This document shows positions 34,425 to 47,000 of a stretch of DNA of 64,000 bases, one piece after another. Position 1 is the first letter of the stretch, and the number at the start of each line of letters is the position of its first letter. Under the pieces are notes generated by a model, which was not told the DNA's origin, did no database searches, and was given only the letters and a program-made list of their open reading frames with translations. The position numbers were made by a program, and so were the translations under genes. The stretch comes from Coniferiporia sulphurascens. Taxonomy: Eukaryota; Basidiomycota; Agaricomycetes; Hymenochaetales; Hymenochaetaceae. The stretch is taken from positions 4,340,001-4,404,000 of the forward strand of contig NBBA01000001.1 in the NCBI GenBank assembly GCA_002794785.1, given 5' to 3'.

Positions 34425-35069
34425 AGACTGGAAGAAAGCATACATGCGGAGATCTTTTTAGGCTATTGGATAATGTCACCGATTGGATATACTTATGCTG
34501 GGCTACGGGAATTGTCCTCGAGAATATAATGCTACTAAAGTGCTTTCTACTTTGATTTAAATGGCTCGCGTGGTCATGTTTTAGAAAAGGTGAAGTCATT
34601 ATGGTCACCCCTGTGTTGAATTCGACTTATTTGGACTATTACAGCTTACTGAAAAAAGCACCATTTTTTCTACCGCAATGATACTTATACTTTCCATGGC
34701 CGGATAAAGTATATCGGATAGTAGATCGCACAATGGAACGGCCAATCTTCACTTTCATCGAGTTTGTCATCTGTGACTGAAAGGTCGAACTTCCAACAGG
34801 CCGTTCAATCTAAACCTCGTCAGTGAAATGGCCGAATATCAAACAAGCATGCTAAAAGATAGCCCAATGGCCTTTATAGTATGCTGTTTCCGCTCGAGCT
34901 AACACCATCGAAAATCCAGAGCAGGCCGCCCTGTTCAAACGTACGGACGGGCAGGCGGACGGAACGCGAGACGGACAAAGAGCATGAAGGCTGACGTAAA
35001 GCGGTGTTGTGTGTATAAAAAGTACCTCGAAATGGAAATGCTGCGTGCCTGGAAGAAGACGCCAGCGCC
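34425..35069. other. Intergenic spacer between two F-box-like copies
   Basis: No gene recognised. It carries the 3' flank of the first copy and the promoter of the second. Confidence 0.5.
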
Positions 35070-36272
35070 ATGAACGTCGAAAATATCGCTCACCACATTC
35101 TACTCTCCGGGGACTGGGAGCAGCTAGAACTCGCATACGTTTTGGCACTCGTCTCCAAAAAATGGCTCCGCCCCGTTCGTCGGCTCCTCTTCGCGCGGCC
35201 CAAGCTGACCTCTCATCACGCTTGCACACTCCTCGCACGCTCCTGCACCACCTCTCCAGCTCTTGCAAAGTTTGTACGAATGCTCGACCTCCGTTTTAGC
35301 GATAGGGTGGATCCAGTGGGCGTCTTTCGTCTGCTCCAGGCCACGCCGAACCTCGAGGCCCTTATCTTGCACGGTGTGCTCGCCCGCAATGCGGAGCGTT
35401 ATCTTCGTTTCATCCCATATCCGAACAAGCTTGCCTCTCTACGTATATCGTACTCCGACGGTACGTATGAGCAAAAGTCGGAACTTATATGGGATGGTGA
35501 CTTCGATATCCGCTTTGCGAATCTCAAGAGCCTCGATTTGCGCGCGTTGAGACTACGCGTCCCGGAAGACTACGATGACCATTCATATTTCGACACGTCC
35601 TCCCAAGTAGAAGAATATGGCCCTCGAATAAGACTGAACTATATATCACTCCGGGAGGTGTATGTGGAGGAATCAGTTCTCAGCCGCATCCTTTCCACAG
35701 GCTCATAGGACTGCTTGCGTACACTCAAGATTGCTTCGGTAGATGTTTTCACGTAGGGATTCGACATTACATCGATTTTGCAATCCAATCCGAGGCCGTC
35801 TGCGCTTAAGACGCTACACCTCGAGGAGCTCGGTGTTGCTTCTTATTCCCGCCACTCCCGCACACAGGTTCTCGACTTCGGGGATGATGATGAGAGACCA
35901 GTGATAGGCGCTGTGACGCGATTGGTGCTCCTTTATATGATTAACCTAAGTGTGGCTTATGAAGTCCTGGAGTCACCCTCAATCTTTCCTAATATCGAGG
36001 TTCTCACAATTGACGCGGAGGTTTTGAGTAAGGGAAAAACAGTACAGGATAACGCGGAATGGGTCCGTTCAGTAAAGGGATCGGAGGCGAAGAATCTTAA
36101 GACGATCGAGCTTTTCGAATCCGATCTATTAAGCGCGAACGATTTATCTCTTTTCCGCGATGCATGCCAGGAATGCGGTATCGAGGTTGTAAGTGTGGAT
36201 CGTCCGATGTTCTATTCAAAGGAGGGCCACCTTTTTCTCGAAAAGGTCGAAGACAAGGATTTTGTGGCATAG
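35070..36272 (+). pseudogene. F-box-like leucine-rich protein, interrupted by two in-frame TAG codons
   Basis: A tandem paralogue of the gene at 33300: MNVENIAHHILLSGDWEQ, LVSKKWLRPVRRLLFARP, LLQATPNLEALILHG and YLRFIPYPNKLASLRIS all align. The frame is open from 35070, meets TAG at 35706-35708 where the sister copy encodes Trp (SSWDRL versus GS*DCL) and a second TAG at 35754-35756, then continues in the same frame to 36272 (ALKTLHLEELG; IFPNIEVLTIDAEV). A TGG-to-TAG change explains the first stop. No indel is needed anywhere. A 212-residue N-terminal product remains possible. Confidence 0.75.
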
Positions 36273-36871
36273 TCGATCGGACGGGAACTGTGGCAACTTA
36301 ATAGACATCACATACAAACTCCCCCTCGCCAACCGCTCTCTTATCATATATCTTACTAATTCAATATGAGTACTTACATGCATACAACTATATAAGTTTC
36401 GGCTACTTGCAGATGTTTTGGCGAGAGAGAAATTTAGCCACTCGTGACCTCTCAGACTTTCTCTTGTACAAAATAAAGATTGTGCAAGCATCATCATTAA
36501 TATTACTTACAGATTTCTTATCTCCGAGCGTATCGTTCCTCACCTTAATATCTTCTGATGCCACTGCAGCACTGCTAATTACCTCCAGATGTCCCTGATT
36601 TCGAGTTGATTCCCGGGACGGGCGATCAGTAAATTCACTTCAACGTTTTGGGAATCGGAGGAAAGCTGCTTCCGCTCAGTACTAGTGAGAAAACGGAACT
36701 TAAAGCCGCCAAATCATTATGCTGCCGAGCTAAAGTTAGATCGGCAAGAGTGCAGTGCACATCATATGCTTACATAAGCTACATTCCAAACGGGTTCGCC
36801 CGAAGTCGCACCTCGAGATCAAGTCAGTACTCCTTGGGCCACTCTCTTACATATACGTCGAAATCAAAATT
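36273..36871. other. Intergenic, nothing recognised
   Basis: Short unlinked frames only. The last 100 bases should hold the promoter of the DUF423 gene. Confidence 0.5.
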
Positions 36872-37511
36872 ATGGCTAGCGAACGAGCCCCCTTACTCGG
36901 AACCAGACTTATGTTTTCACCGGGAGTGTTGTTTCGAACTGGCGCTGCCTTTGGTGCACACATCCCATCTTGCCGTTCATAATCCTAGTGACGCTGACGA
37001 ATATGACCTTCATCCCACTTCGCGTAGCCACTGTGGGCGTGATCGCAGGGGCTTTCGGCGCCCATGGACTGAAGAAGAGGCACGGTATCACCGCCGACCA
37101 GATTCACTCTTGGGAGACAGCGGCTCACTACTCCGTTCGTGGTCGGGTCCTGCGAAATGAGATAATATTGCTGAATTATAGGAGCAGATGTATAATGGGC
37201 TAGCCCTAATGCTGTTGTCCATGCACCCAAGGTTCTCAGTACACCGCTTCGCAGGACCCGCGATAGCGGCGGGCGGACTTGTCTTCTCGTCGAGCATCGT
37301 TGCACTTGTCTTGAATCGGGACAGGTAAGCGAGTTCTGTGGGAAAAGGCGTTTCATTCCAGATTGAAGATGTTTCACCAGGTTTAAATTTCTTGGCCCAA
37401 TTACGCCGATGGGCGGCATGGTCATGATTGCTGGGTGAGTTGCATGTTCATCCAGGAACTTGTGGATAACAATCCTTACCATGACATAGTTATTTATCGT
37501 TGTTATTCTGA
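36872..37511 (+). CDS. DUF423 / TMEM256 family small membrane protein
   Basis: 135 residues from five exons: 36872-36953, 37028-37134, 37182-37324, 37381-37434 and 37490-37511. Family hallmarks are GVIAGAFGAHGL near the start, SWETAAHYS, the glycine-rich helices (AGPAIAAGGLVFSSSIVAL) and the terminal LGPITPMGGMVMIAG. Four hydrophobic helices are expected. DUF423/TMEM256 proteins are found from bacteria to animals; the function is not established, and the human member is reported as a membrane protein. The N-terminus (MASERAPLLG) contains a dileucine-like motif. Length is normal for the family. Confidence 0.88.
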
Positions 37512-38094
37512 GCATTAATTGCCAATTTCGGAAGACCGGTCCCACTGCCGGAAGGCGGAACAGCGAGCGTGGCGTAGTGATGCGCGGCGAAAATGAAACA
37601 ATATATCTGAGTTCTGAGCATCCCGGTTCTATCCTTAGATGTAGTTCGCATGGATACAATATAAAAAAAGCAAAGAAAAAAAAAGATACACGTTGCGAAA
37701 ACGCGGTGCGGCCGCTTGGGGTTGTTGTGTACGCGACGTGCAAACTCCGCTCGGAATGTTCTCACGGACGATGCCATAAACAAGTGAAAGGCATCTAGGG
37801 CCCGCTTACATCTTTCAGACTCTATCACCCCGCGCGGTGCTTTCATCGTCTTCGTCGCCCCCGACGTCGCGCCAGCGATATCACCGCCTTTTCTTCTTGC
37901 CTCATTTTGCGCTTCTTGCTTCGCACTCTCATCTTCTCATATCAGCTGTCTTCTTGGAATACTCCTCTTTGTTTTATCGTCGTCTGCAGTAATTGAGCCA
38001 CCCATTTCCAAGCCACCTTGGTATGTCGCGCTCATGTACATACTTCTCTGATTTCGTTTGTCAAACTCATACTCGTTTTCAGCGTACCTGTGTC
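37512..38094. promoter_or_regulatory. Promoter and 5' untranslated region with intron, C2H2-like gene
   Basis: C/T-rich sequence (about 37850-37990) precedes a likely 5' UTR intron, 38021-38082 (GTATGT donor, TTTTCAG acceptor), which ends 12 bases before the ATG at 38095. Confidence 0.5.
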
Positions 38095-40093
38095 ATGTCC
38101 GACACGCATTCGCTGGATGTCGTCGATGGATTCACTGGTCGTCCGATAAAGGAACCTGCCACCGAAGACCTACCTTTTTTCACGCCTGCCTCTATGACCT
38201 TCAACCCTAAGCCATACTTTCCGCACTCTTCCCACTCAATAAACCACGGCAATGTTTCAGCTCAGGCGACGTCATCTCGCGAGGCCCCTGCGGCTGCTCC
38301 ACCGCAAAAGTCCCTGGATGTGCCACTCGACGACCCAGACGCGACCTTCATTCATTATCCTGACTCAATCTTCCCGGATTCCCATCTCCATCCTGAAGGA
38401 CTCACCTACAAAGTACTCGCGGACAACCCTGATTGGTTTCTCGTTGCTTCTGATTTTAAAGTTGAGAACGATACGAGGTCCAATGCGGTTGCGTATCCTC
38501 AGGCCCTCGAGCCACCCAGAGGATGGTGTCCTGCTAAGAAGAGGGACGTTAAAGAGAAGGGCCCCGAAGCGTACGAAGGCTCCGAAGCTCCAAAGCTGCG
38601 GTGTACATTTTGTCGCAGAGGTTATGCTGGAGTAAACGCGAAGAGCATGTGGAGGCGACACGTTCTTGAAAAGCATAAAATCCCAATGTCGAACAGACGC
38701 GATGGACCAGCTGAAGGAGGAAGAGGGAATCGATCATCGAATAGTGCGCATTATAAGACAAACTCCTGTGTCGGCGTTTACTTACCAACCCTTTACAGAG
38801 GAGAATAAAAGGGCTTCTTCCTCAACGCCGATCGACCAAAGTCCTCCCGAGTCCAGTGACAAGCCATTGGTGCTTCTTCCCGTACTGGGTATTGCCAATG
38901 AGTCTCGCTCCACGAGGAGTTCCAGCACAAAGCTGAGGGCTCTTCTACCCGCGAATGCAAGTTCGGTCGTGTCCCCCGTAAAGTCTGATGTTGATCATTC
39001 GGACTATAACACGCTCCCTAAGCCGTCTGAGCCCGAGTTTGCTTTTGACGAAGTGAAAAGCTCTTCTGCACAGCACTCGCCTCGCTCATCCGGTCACATG
39101 CTCCCTCCGTCTTCGCCTTTAGATGAAGGGAATTCTCAAGCGTCGAGGGTTCTGCCTTCAAGTCCTAACCGCACCCCGGGATTCAAGTTTACAATGCCCT
39201 GGAAGTTCCCTAGTCCAAGCCATCCGCTTCACTCTAGCCCGGAAGAGCTGTGTTTGGCTGTACCGATAAGTGGAATTGCTGGTGAAGGCCTGCGAGCTTC
39301 CTACGTAGCGCTGCAGGCCAGCCCATTCCCCGGCTCTGCATCGCCGGCACCGGCACAATTTTCTAGCCCTATTGCGAATCCTTCTCCGTTAAGCTCTAAA
39401 TTAGTAACGGGAAGGGTGTTGGGGTGGAAAAGATCGAAGCACGCTTCAAGAAGCAAACTCCCTCCCCTCCCCGCCCCTTCTCCCCTCCGTCCCCGCTACA
39501 GTGGTCCTCTTCCAGCCCCAGACACTGATCAAAGCGAACTGGGAGCACCCGACCTCACGATGTCAACGGATAATGAGCTTGACTCGTCCTTCTCCAGTCT
39601 TGGTGATCCGTTCTCCAGCTGGTTCGAATTGAGTAGTCCTGGGAAGGCCATGATGCACTCTGGTTTAACAGATTTTCCTGACACGCCAATTCGAAGGTCT
39701 GTAAGCGGTTCTGTTCTCGACAAGTTACAGCTCGTAGACTCTGAAAGCAGAGATGGTACGCCGTCTTCAACGCGTCTTCCGTCAGGCGTTGGCCTTGGCT
39801 TTAACTTCAAGTTTGACTTGATGGCCTCTGCTAATAAACGCCCAAGATCTGAGGACAGCTACGATGCTAACTCTTTGGATGGACTTAGCGATGCCGTTGT
39901 GCTCCCTTCGCCGGGAAGGTCTCCTTCCAGCCAACAAAGTCATGAAGGCTGTCCTTCCATTGACGAGTCATTTCCACCAGTGTCGCAAGAACTTGGCGAC
40001 GGTGACGCTCCTCCAGCAGATATAGATTCTGACGATCAAGCCTCTCCGTTCGAGGAGCTCCCTCCGCCGAGGAAACGTAGAAAAACCTATTGA
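38095..40093 (+). CDS. Nuclear protein with non-canonical C2H2 zinc finger
   Basis: 647 residues from two exons, 38095-38743 and 38799-40093, joined by a GTGCGC...TTTACAG intron of 55 bases. One zinc-finger-like motif occupies residues 170-194: C-x2-C-x15-H-x4-H (CTFCRRGYAG...MWRRHVLEKH), with a longer loop than the usual x12. The rest is Ser/Pro-rich and probably disordered, with a run of SP motifs (kinase sites) and a C-terminal basic RKRRK motif that would serve as nuclear localisation signal. These features suggest a DNA-binding or chromatin protein of a basidiomycete-restricted family; the target and sign of regulation are unknown. Confidence 0.78.
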
Positions 40094-40734
40094 TTGTCCA
40101 ATGCCACTTCCCTTTTCTCCCTTTTCTGTCTGCCGTGTACTGTTGGTTTTCTAGTTTCCGCCGTTTCCCATGTCTTATTCATTTGCAGTCCGCTTGCTTG
40201 ACTCAAACCTTGTTTTTCCCCCACCACCCCGGTTTTCCGCTATTTATTGCTGTCGCAGTGCGCGCAGCGTTTTCCTAGTGCAACTTATAACGTTCTAATA
40301 TGTTATTTTGTCTCCCACAATCCCGCACCGCCTTCTTTGTTCAACGTTGTCTTCCACCTTGCTTCTGGCTTCCAATTTTCCGACCTGCTCTTGAACGATC
40401 GCCTTTGAGAGAATCCTTTTCGCCGTCCTTCTCTATCTGTACTATTGGTTATCCGCCTTGTAAGAAGACCCCTCGACGTGTATATAGCTGACCTCGTCAT
40501 GTAGAGCGTCAGTCGCTATCGCTTGCTTGCTATTCCAACGTCTCCTGCTCCGGTTGTGTCTTTATTAGTTCATGAATGAAATGATTATTCTTCACTTCCT
40601 TGATTCACGTGCGGTCTTCCGAGCAAGCTTGAGAACTCGTGAGGGTTGTAAGCGCTACATTTGATATTTGTTACGCGGAATTTTGTTGATTAGGCGTGAT
40701 CGACGCTTGCACTGTCCTTTACACTGGCACGTTC
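40094..40734. other. Intergenic between C2H2-like and ARMH3-like genes
   Basis: Pyrimidine-rich 3' flank, then AT-richer sequence. An AG at 40690-40691 preceded by a polypyrimidine-poor stretch might be a 5' UTR acceptor. No upstream coding exon of the armadillo gene was found. Confidence 0.45.
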
Positions 40735-43321
40735 ATGAAAGCCGCAGTCGGGCTCCGTCTCGTCTCGAAGTTCGTTGCGACGTACGACAAGCTCTTCGAA
40801 GGGTTCACACCAGAGGAAATATCCCCGCACGAGACAGCCGCGCAATTCTGGTCGAATCTACTGTCGTTAAATGTCGATCGTGCACACCTCGGGCGGAGAC
40901 TGCGTAGTCTAGGCAAAGATGAGTTGTTGGCCTATTACAAGGTCGGCGCTCTTTCCTTTACTCGAGTGACACGAAATAACCCACAATTCTCGACAATATA
41001 TTGGCGTCAAACTAATACGTACGTCTAGTAGCCTCTCGTGAACACGCTCGTCGCGACATGCCTCTTGTATTTGCGCACCGCGCAGCCCGGAGACGCGAAG
41101 AAAGCACACGCAGCGGAGACTCTCTCCATTGTTGTGCGATGTGTCCTCGAGAAGGGACTTGCTGGTTGGGAGGCGATGGAGGTTTTCGCAGGCAGCGTTG
41201 GCCAGAGCGATTCCGTTTTCCTCGTAAGTTTTTTACGCGCGAATGAGATCGGAACTGTGAGGCTGAGAGATTGGTGTGATTGTAATAGAACTTGACGAAC
41301 ACAATTGAGGAAGTACTCATGGACGACGTTACTCCGGGCAAGTTATATGCTGACTGTGAAGTGCAACGTACTCACTAAGGTATTCCAGTGGATGTGAAGC
41401 ATCAGGTCTTGCAGCTTGCGGTCGTGTTCGCGTGTTCGATCAACCAGTTGAGCCCAGGTGCATACCTTCTTCGAGGTGACCTCTTCTCCGCCATAGCCAA
41501 AGTGAGACTAGACGTGTCCTCTTTCGCCGGAAGCATTTGAGGAGCATCCAACCACTACAGATAATCAAATCTCCTGAGACAGAATCTTTCACTTTCGAGG
41601 CGGCGCTCTTCTTGAGCATCATCGCGAACTTCCATCGTTCAGATGCGGCGAAGCTCAATCCGTATCTGCATGCGATTAAGGATGCAGAGGACAGAGAGCT
41701 CATGTGCAGTCTTGTGCACTCTGCGAATTATACGATGGATAGTGTTGTCAAGTGCGTATTCATATTATTCCTCGAGGAAGGATGAAGGATCCGAAGAGGT
41801 GCCATATTGCAGAGCATACCAGGAGGTTTTGGATGACTCGCCGCCGACATTCGCTGCTTCTGTGAGCAACCTACTGGCTTCCTTTAGACCTGACCGGGCG
41901 TTGTCAGCTACACCTGTCGACCCACCGAGGGAGCTCTTCAAAAACCAGTGGGTTAGACCCGCCCCACCTGCAGTACTTTTCTGACGGACCTCACGCAGAC
42001 CAATTGAGGCGGCCGTCATCCTCCTCCCGGTGCACGATTTCATTCACCTCAACACCATCTTCAATGCCGTCCTCCTCGAGCCACTCATCTCTTCACCATC
42101 CCCCGTCTCCAGAACCGATGCTACAACGGTTGACCCGGCCGATGCGCAGCCACTCCCACCACTCGTGCACACGCTTCTGTCGCTCGCGTCGTACCTGCTG
42201 ACGCACGCCTCGTCACCGCAGAGCACGCGTGCAGCAGCGTACGCAGCGCTGTGCCTCGTCACGCTGTTGCACCTCGCGGAGAACGATGTCGCGATGAGCG
42301 CGCTTGCGCAGCCGCCGCAGCCGGGTACAAGTCCAGGCTCAGCGGGAATAAGGCTCTGTCGGCAGGTAAGTTTGCGACGTAAACCGCTAGTGGGTGAATC
42401 GCTTACTGTTGGTCCGGTGAAGAGAACGCCTTTACTACCAGTAGGACCTGGCTCTAGACCTCCGCTTTGTGCATTGCTGGACTGCTGTGTGCTGTGGTTG
42501 AGGCACAATTTACACAAGCGGCTTGAAACCCAATCGTATATGTATGCGCCTTCGGCTACTCATAATGTGAAATGGAGCTTAGTTTTTTTTCTTCTTGGCT
42601 GTTTTAGCATCTGCATTTGGATTCTCCATCGTGTCATATGGTTCCTGAGTAGAACAAAGCGGCGATTAGGTTCGCATTTATTCTTTTTGTGTCGAATCAC
42701 GTTTGAACGTCTGGTCTGCCCAGATCATCATTGGGAAGAACTTTGGAGATCACTCATCTCTTTGCTCGATTTTCTGTCGACGAAACTGCCCAACTCGCCG
42801 AAGGTGGAGAAGCTCGTGCAAGAGGTATGATTGCTCGCTTCAACATATTACAGACAGCTATATTGAAGTCTGCGTCTAGACTATTATGTTGCTGGACTTC
42901 TCTTATTCTTACGCGGAGTCGTATCTCGGATCCCCACAAGCGGTCCATCAACTTGTCGTAAGTTAAGCCGACTGGCGATCCCGGGTTTGTAAACGAATGA
43001 TTTGTATTGCAGTACGAACTTGCCCGCTCCACCACAATTCTACAGAAACTGCAGCCTTTCTGCCAAAACTCTTTCGATACTAGTGGCCCCAGACGCCGCA
43101 GCACAAGTGCAGCGCGACCTGCAGACGCGTTACGCCGCCTTCTGGACGCGGCAGCGCACTGTGAAAAGAAGGTGCACGAGAGTGGCACCCACATGGGTAG
43201 TGCATCAGCCGTATTGCGCGCCATCGGGCGGGAAATAGAGCGCGATGGGCTATATGGGGGAAGGGAACGAAACGAGGAAGAAGCGCCGTACGTGTCCTTC
43301 ATATTTCTAAAGGGAAACTAA
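40735..43321 (+). CDS. Armadillo-like helical protein, ARMH3 / DUF1741 family
   Basis: 640 residues from twelve exons: 40735-40941, 41032-41223, 41289-41337, 41389-41501, 41561-41751, 41813-41947, 41999-42365, 42423-42541, 42608-42669, 42724-42824, 42880-42957 and 43013-43321. All join in phase. Helical-repeat texture is seen throughout. The C-terminal block (WEELWRSLISLLDFLSTKL, then LLDFSYSYAESYLGSPQA and ELARSTTILQKL) matches the DUF1741 domain as I recall it. Human ARMH3 (C10orf76) associates with the Golgi, binds GBF1 and supports PI4KB; a related Golgi/PI4P role here is inference. The third intron appears to use a GC donor (ccg g|gcaagt). The start is the first ATG preceding the conserved LVSKFVATYDKLFEGF block. 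Confidence 0.8.
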
Positions 43322-44081
43322 AATGCTAAAGAAGGTTCGTGGACAGAAAACACTCAGATGGGCTGGGAGAAGTCGGGTTTGTCCGTTTTGCATATGCGGA
43401 TGGGCTGACGCTCATGCCGGGACCAGACTCGTGAAGGGAATTTTTGGGGGAAGTTTGGATAGAGTACAAAATTATACCCGTGATTCCCATTATCCTCGCC
43501 CCATACACGCGCACGCGACCATCCACGTCATTAATTTTCAAGTTAATACACCGGCTCGAAGTACATAAAAAAAGAGCGTAGATGCGCTCTGCCACGTAAA
43601 AGCCGTCTCCTCACGTTTTGAACGTTAGCAGAGGGCGGCCAGAGAACTTAAAGAATTGTACGTTGCAAAGACGGTGTTCTGTGATTTTACAGGATTACGC
43701 GAGCTTAAAGGCAGGCGGGAACTAGAAGTTAGGGTTAGCCTTTATGCGGGCGGCGCCTAGCAGGAACGTCGGGAGTCTTTCTCCGAGTCTTCCCTATCTC
43801 GCTCCTTGCTCCCACGGTCTCCTGTTCGTGGGAATGGTGAAATTTCTTTTCCACTACCAAACGGGGCCGAGATTAGAGCAGTGAGTAATGCAGGGAATCC
43901 TAAAGCGTGCGGCTATTAGAAGACCTGCGCTATTTGGACGAGACGGCCTTTTTTTCAGTTCGATAAGACCTGGCTCGGTGGACGACTCGGTGGACTGGCT
44001 TAAGATGTCGCTGCCTGCCGTCTGCTCTCCATTCGCCCCCCACTTCCCCCGCACTTTGTGCTGGCCAGCTCAGCCAGCCCG
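43322..44081. other. Upstream region of GCV2
   Basis: Holds the 3' flank of the ARMH3-like gene and the promoter/leader of GCV2. A plus-strand frame (43888-44157) overlaps the GCV2 start in another frame and looks like chance. No TATA box was identified. Confidence 0.5.
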
Positions 44082-47000
44082 ATGGCCACCGTTCGTCGTG
44101 CATGCAACGGCCTCCGTCTCCGACAGCCCCACCTCGTCTCTAAACACGCCCGCATAGTCAGTCGCAGGACGCTCGCGACGGCAGCGCCGCTGTCTTCGTC
44201 GTCGTCTCCAGCGGCCGCGGCGCATGGCTCACTGTTCGACCCCATCGACACGTTTGCTGACAGGCACATCGGCCCGAACAGCGGTGAGGTCAAGACGATG
44301 CTCGCCAAGCTTGGGTACGACTCCATGGACGCGTTCGTCGCGGAGTCTGTGCCCCCGTCGATCCGTCTGCCCGGCGCAGCGATCAGCAATGCAGCCATTC
44401 CAGCCCTGAGTGAGTCTGAGCTGTTTAGGCGCGCGAAGGCGCTTGCGGCAGCCAACAAGCCCTTCAAGAGCTATATTGGTATGGGATACCATAATGCGGT
44501 CGTCCCCCCGGTCGTTTTGCGGAATGTAAGTTTTATTTCCTCCGACATGGTTTTGACACCGGATGCTCACGGCGGTGTCCCGTAGATTATTGAGAATCCG
44601 GCTTGGTATACACCGTACACGCCGTACCAACCTGAGATTGCTCAAGGTACGTTCGCTCCATCCCCTTCCATAATGTATATATGCTATTCCATTTGATCGA
44701 TTCTTGTCTAATCTTTTTCCTATTTCTAACACCAGGTCGCCTCGAATCGCTCGTCAACTTCCAGACTATGGTCATGTCTCTGACCTCAATGCACATCGCC
44801 AACGCTTCTCTTTTAGATGAAAGCACAGCCGCTGCTGAAGGCATGGCTATGTCATTCGCGGCATCCGGCATGAAAAAGAAGACGTTCCTGGTTGACTCTG
44901 GGGTCCTTCCTCAGACGCTTGATGTCCTTCGTAGTCGTGCGAAAGGTTTTGGTATACAGCTCGTCGTCGGTGATGTCTTCAAACTTGTTGAAGACGAAGC
45001 TATACGGTCAGATATCTGCGGTGTCCTCGTTCAATACCCTGATGTCGACGGACGTGTTACGGACTTCTCGACGCTTACCTCCACGGTGCATTCTCTCAAG
45101 GGCCTCGTCATCTGCGCTACGGACCTCCTCGCGCTCACCATGCTCAAGCCTCCGGGCGAGTGGGGCGCGGACATCGTACTTGGTAACTCTGCCCGTTTCG
45201 GTGTGCCTGCCGGCTACGGCGGACCGCACGCCGCGTTCTTCGCGTGCTCCGAAAAACTCAAGCGTAAGATGCCTGGTCGTCTTATTGGTCGTAGTCGTGA
45301 TGCGGCGGGTGTACCCGCATATCGCCTCGCGCTCCAGACCCGTGAACAGCACATCCGTCGTGAGAAGGCGACGAGCAATATCTGCACGAGCCAGGCTCTC
45401 CTCGCTAATATGGCTGCTATGTATGCTGTGTATCACGGTCCGGATGGTCTCAGACGTATTGCGAGCAGGGTCCATGGCTTTACGCGTGTGCTGGCTGAGC
45501 AGGTCGAGAAGTTCGGCTTGAAGGTAGAGAACTCGGCGTTTTTCGATACACTCACTATTAACGTGAGCTCTGTCTCCGGGGGAGCTGAAACCGTCCACCG
45601 CGCTGCTCGCCAGGCCGAGATTAACCTGCGTAAGGTCGATAGTTCGCGTGTTGGCGTTACGCTTGATGAAAGTCTTTCTGCCGAAGACCTCATCGAACTA
45701 ATCAACATCTTCGCCCGTTCCGTTTCCTCAACCCCTCTCACTATGACCTCCCTTACCGAGCCGTCGACCGCATCCCCTCTATCTGCACCCCTCCAACGCA
45801 CGTCCGCGTTCCTCCCGCATCCTGTCTTCAACACCCATCACTCGGAGACGGAAATGCTGAGGTACATTCACCACTTGCAGTCGAAGGATCTCGGACTTGT
45901 TCACGCGATGATCCCGCTTGGGAGCTGCACAATGAAACTCAACAGTACGAGCAGCATGATTCCGCTCACCTGGCCCGAGTTCGGCGGTGTTCATCCATTT
46001 GCGCCTGTTGACCAGGTGCAGGGCTATCTCCAGATGATTAAAGTACGTTCTTCTCTGGGGGGGGGGCCTCGTGAACATGAAAACTATGTATTGACGACGG
46101 CTTCCGCTAATATAGGAACTTGAGGATGATCTGTGCAAGATCACTGGTTTCCACGCCTGCTCGCTCCAACCTAATTCGGGTGCCGCGGGTGAGTTCGCTG
46201 GGCTGAGCGTCATTCGTGCGTACCATGAGGCGCGCGGTGAGGAGCAGCGCAACATTTGTCTTATCCCTGTCAGTGCCCATGGGACTAATCCTGCTGTAAG
46301 TATTCTCAAGTCCCCTTGCCGCGTGCGAAAATTAATAGGTTGGTTCTACAGTCCGCTGTCATGGCCGGTCTTAAGGTTGTCTCCGTTAAGGTACTTGCCA
46401 ATGGCGGTCTGGACCTGGAAGATCTCCGCACAAAGGCTGAGCAGTACAAGGACCAGCTTGCTGCTTTCATGGTATGCCAATTAAACTGTCAGTAATGAAC
46501 GAAACTCATACACTTCGTAGATTACGTATCCGTCTACTTATGGCGTGTTTGAGGACGGAGTCCAGGAGGCGTGCAAGATTATCCATGAGAATGGTGGTCA
46601 GGTCTATCTCGACGGTGCGAACTTGAACGCACAGATTGGTCTGACCAACCCTGCGACGTGTGGTGGCGATGTGTGTCACATGAACCTCCACAAGACTTTC
46701 GCGATGTAAGTATCCCTATGCATGGTGCCTTTTCCCTTTAATCTGACTTCCTGTATTACTTAGCCCGCACGGAGGCGGAGGACCTGGCGTCGGACCCATC
46801 TGTGTTGCGGAGCATCTTACTCCCTTCCTCCCCAAGCATCCCCTTGTCTCGACTGGTGGCGAGAAGGGCATTTCAGCTATTTCAGCCGCACCTTTTGGCA
46901 GCGCATCCATTCTGCTCATCTCATGGGCATACATTAAGATGCTCGGAGGGCAGGGTCTGAGCGACTCCTCGAAGGTCGCACTACTCAACGCGAACTACAT

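Noticed and set aside
44892..45598. Plus- and minus-strand frames of about 200 codons inside GCV2
   Set aside because: They overlap the conserved third exon of glycine dehydrogenase in other frames and carry no motif of their own.
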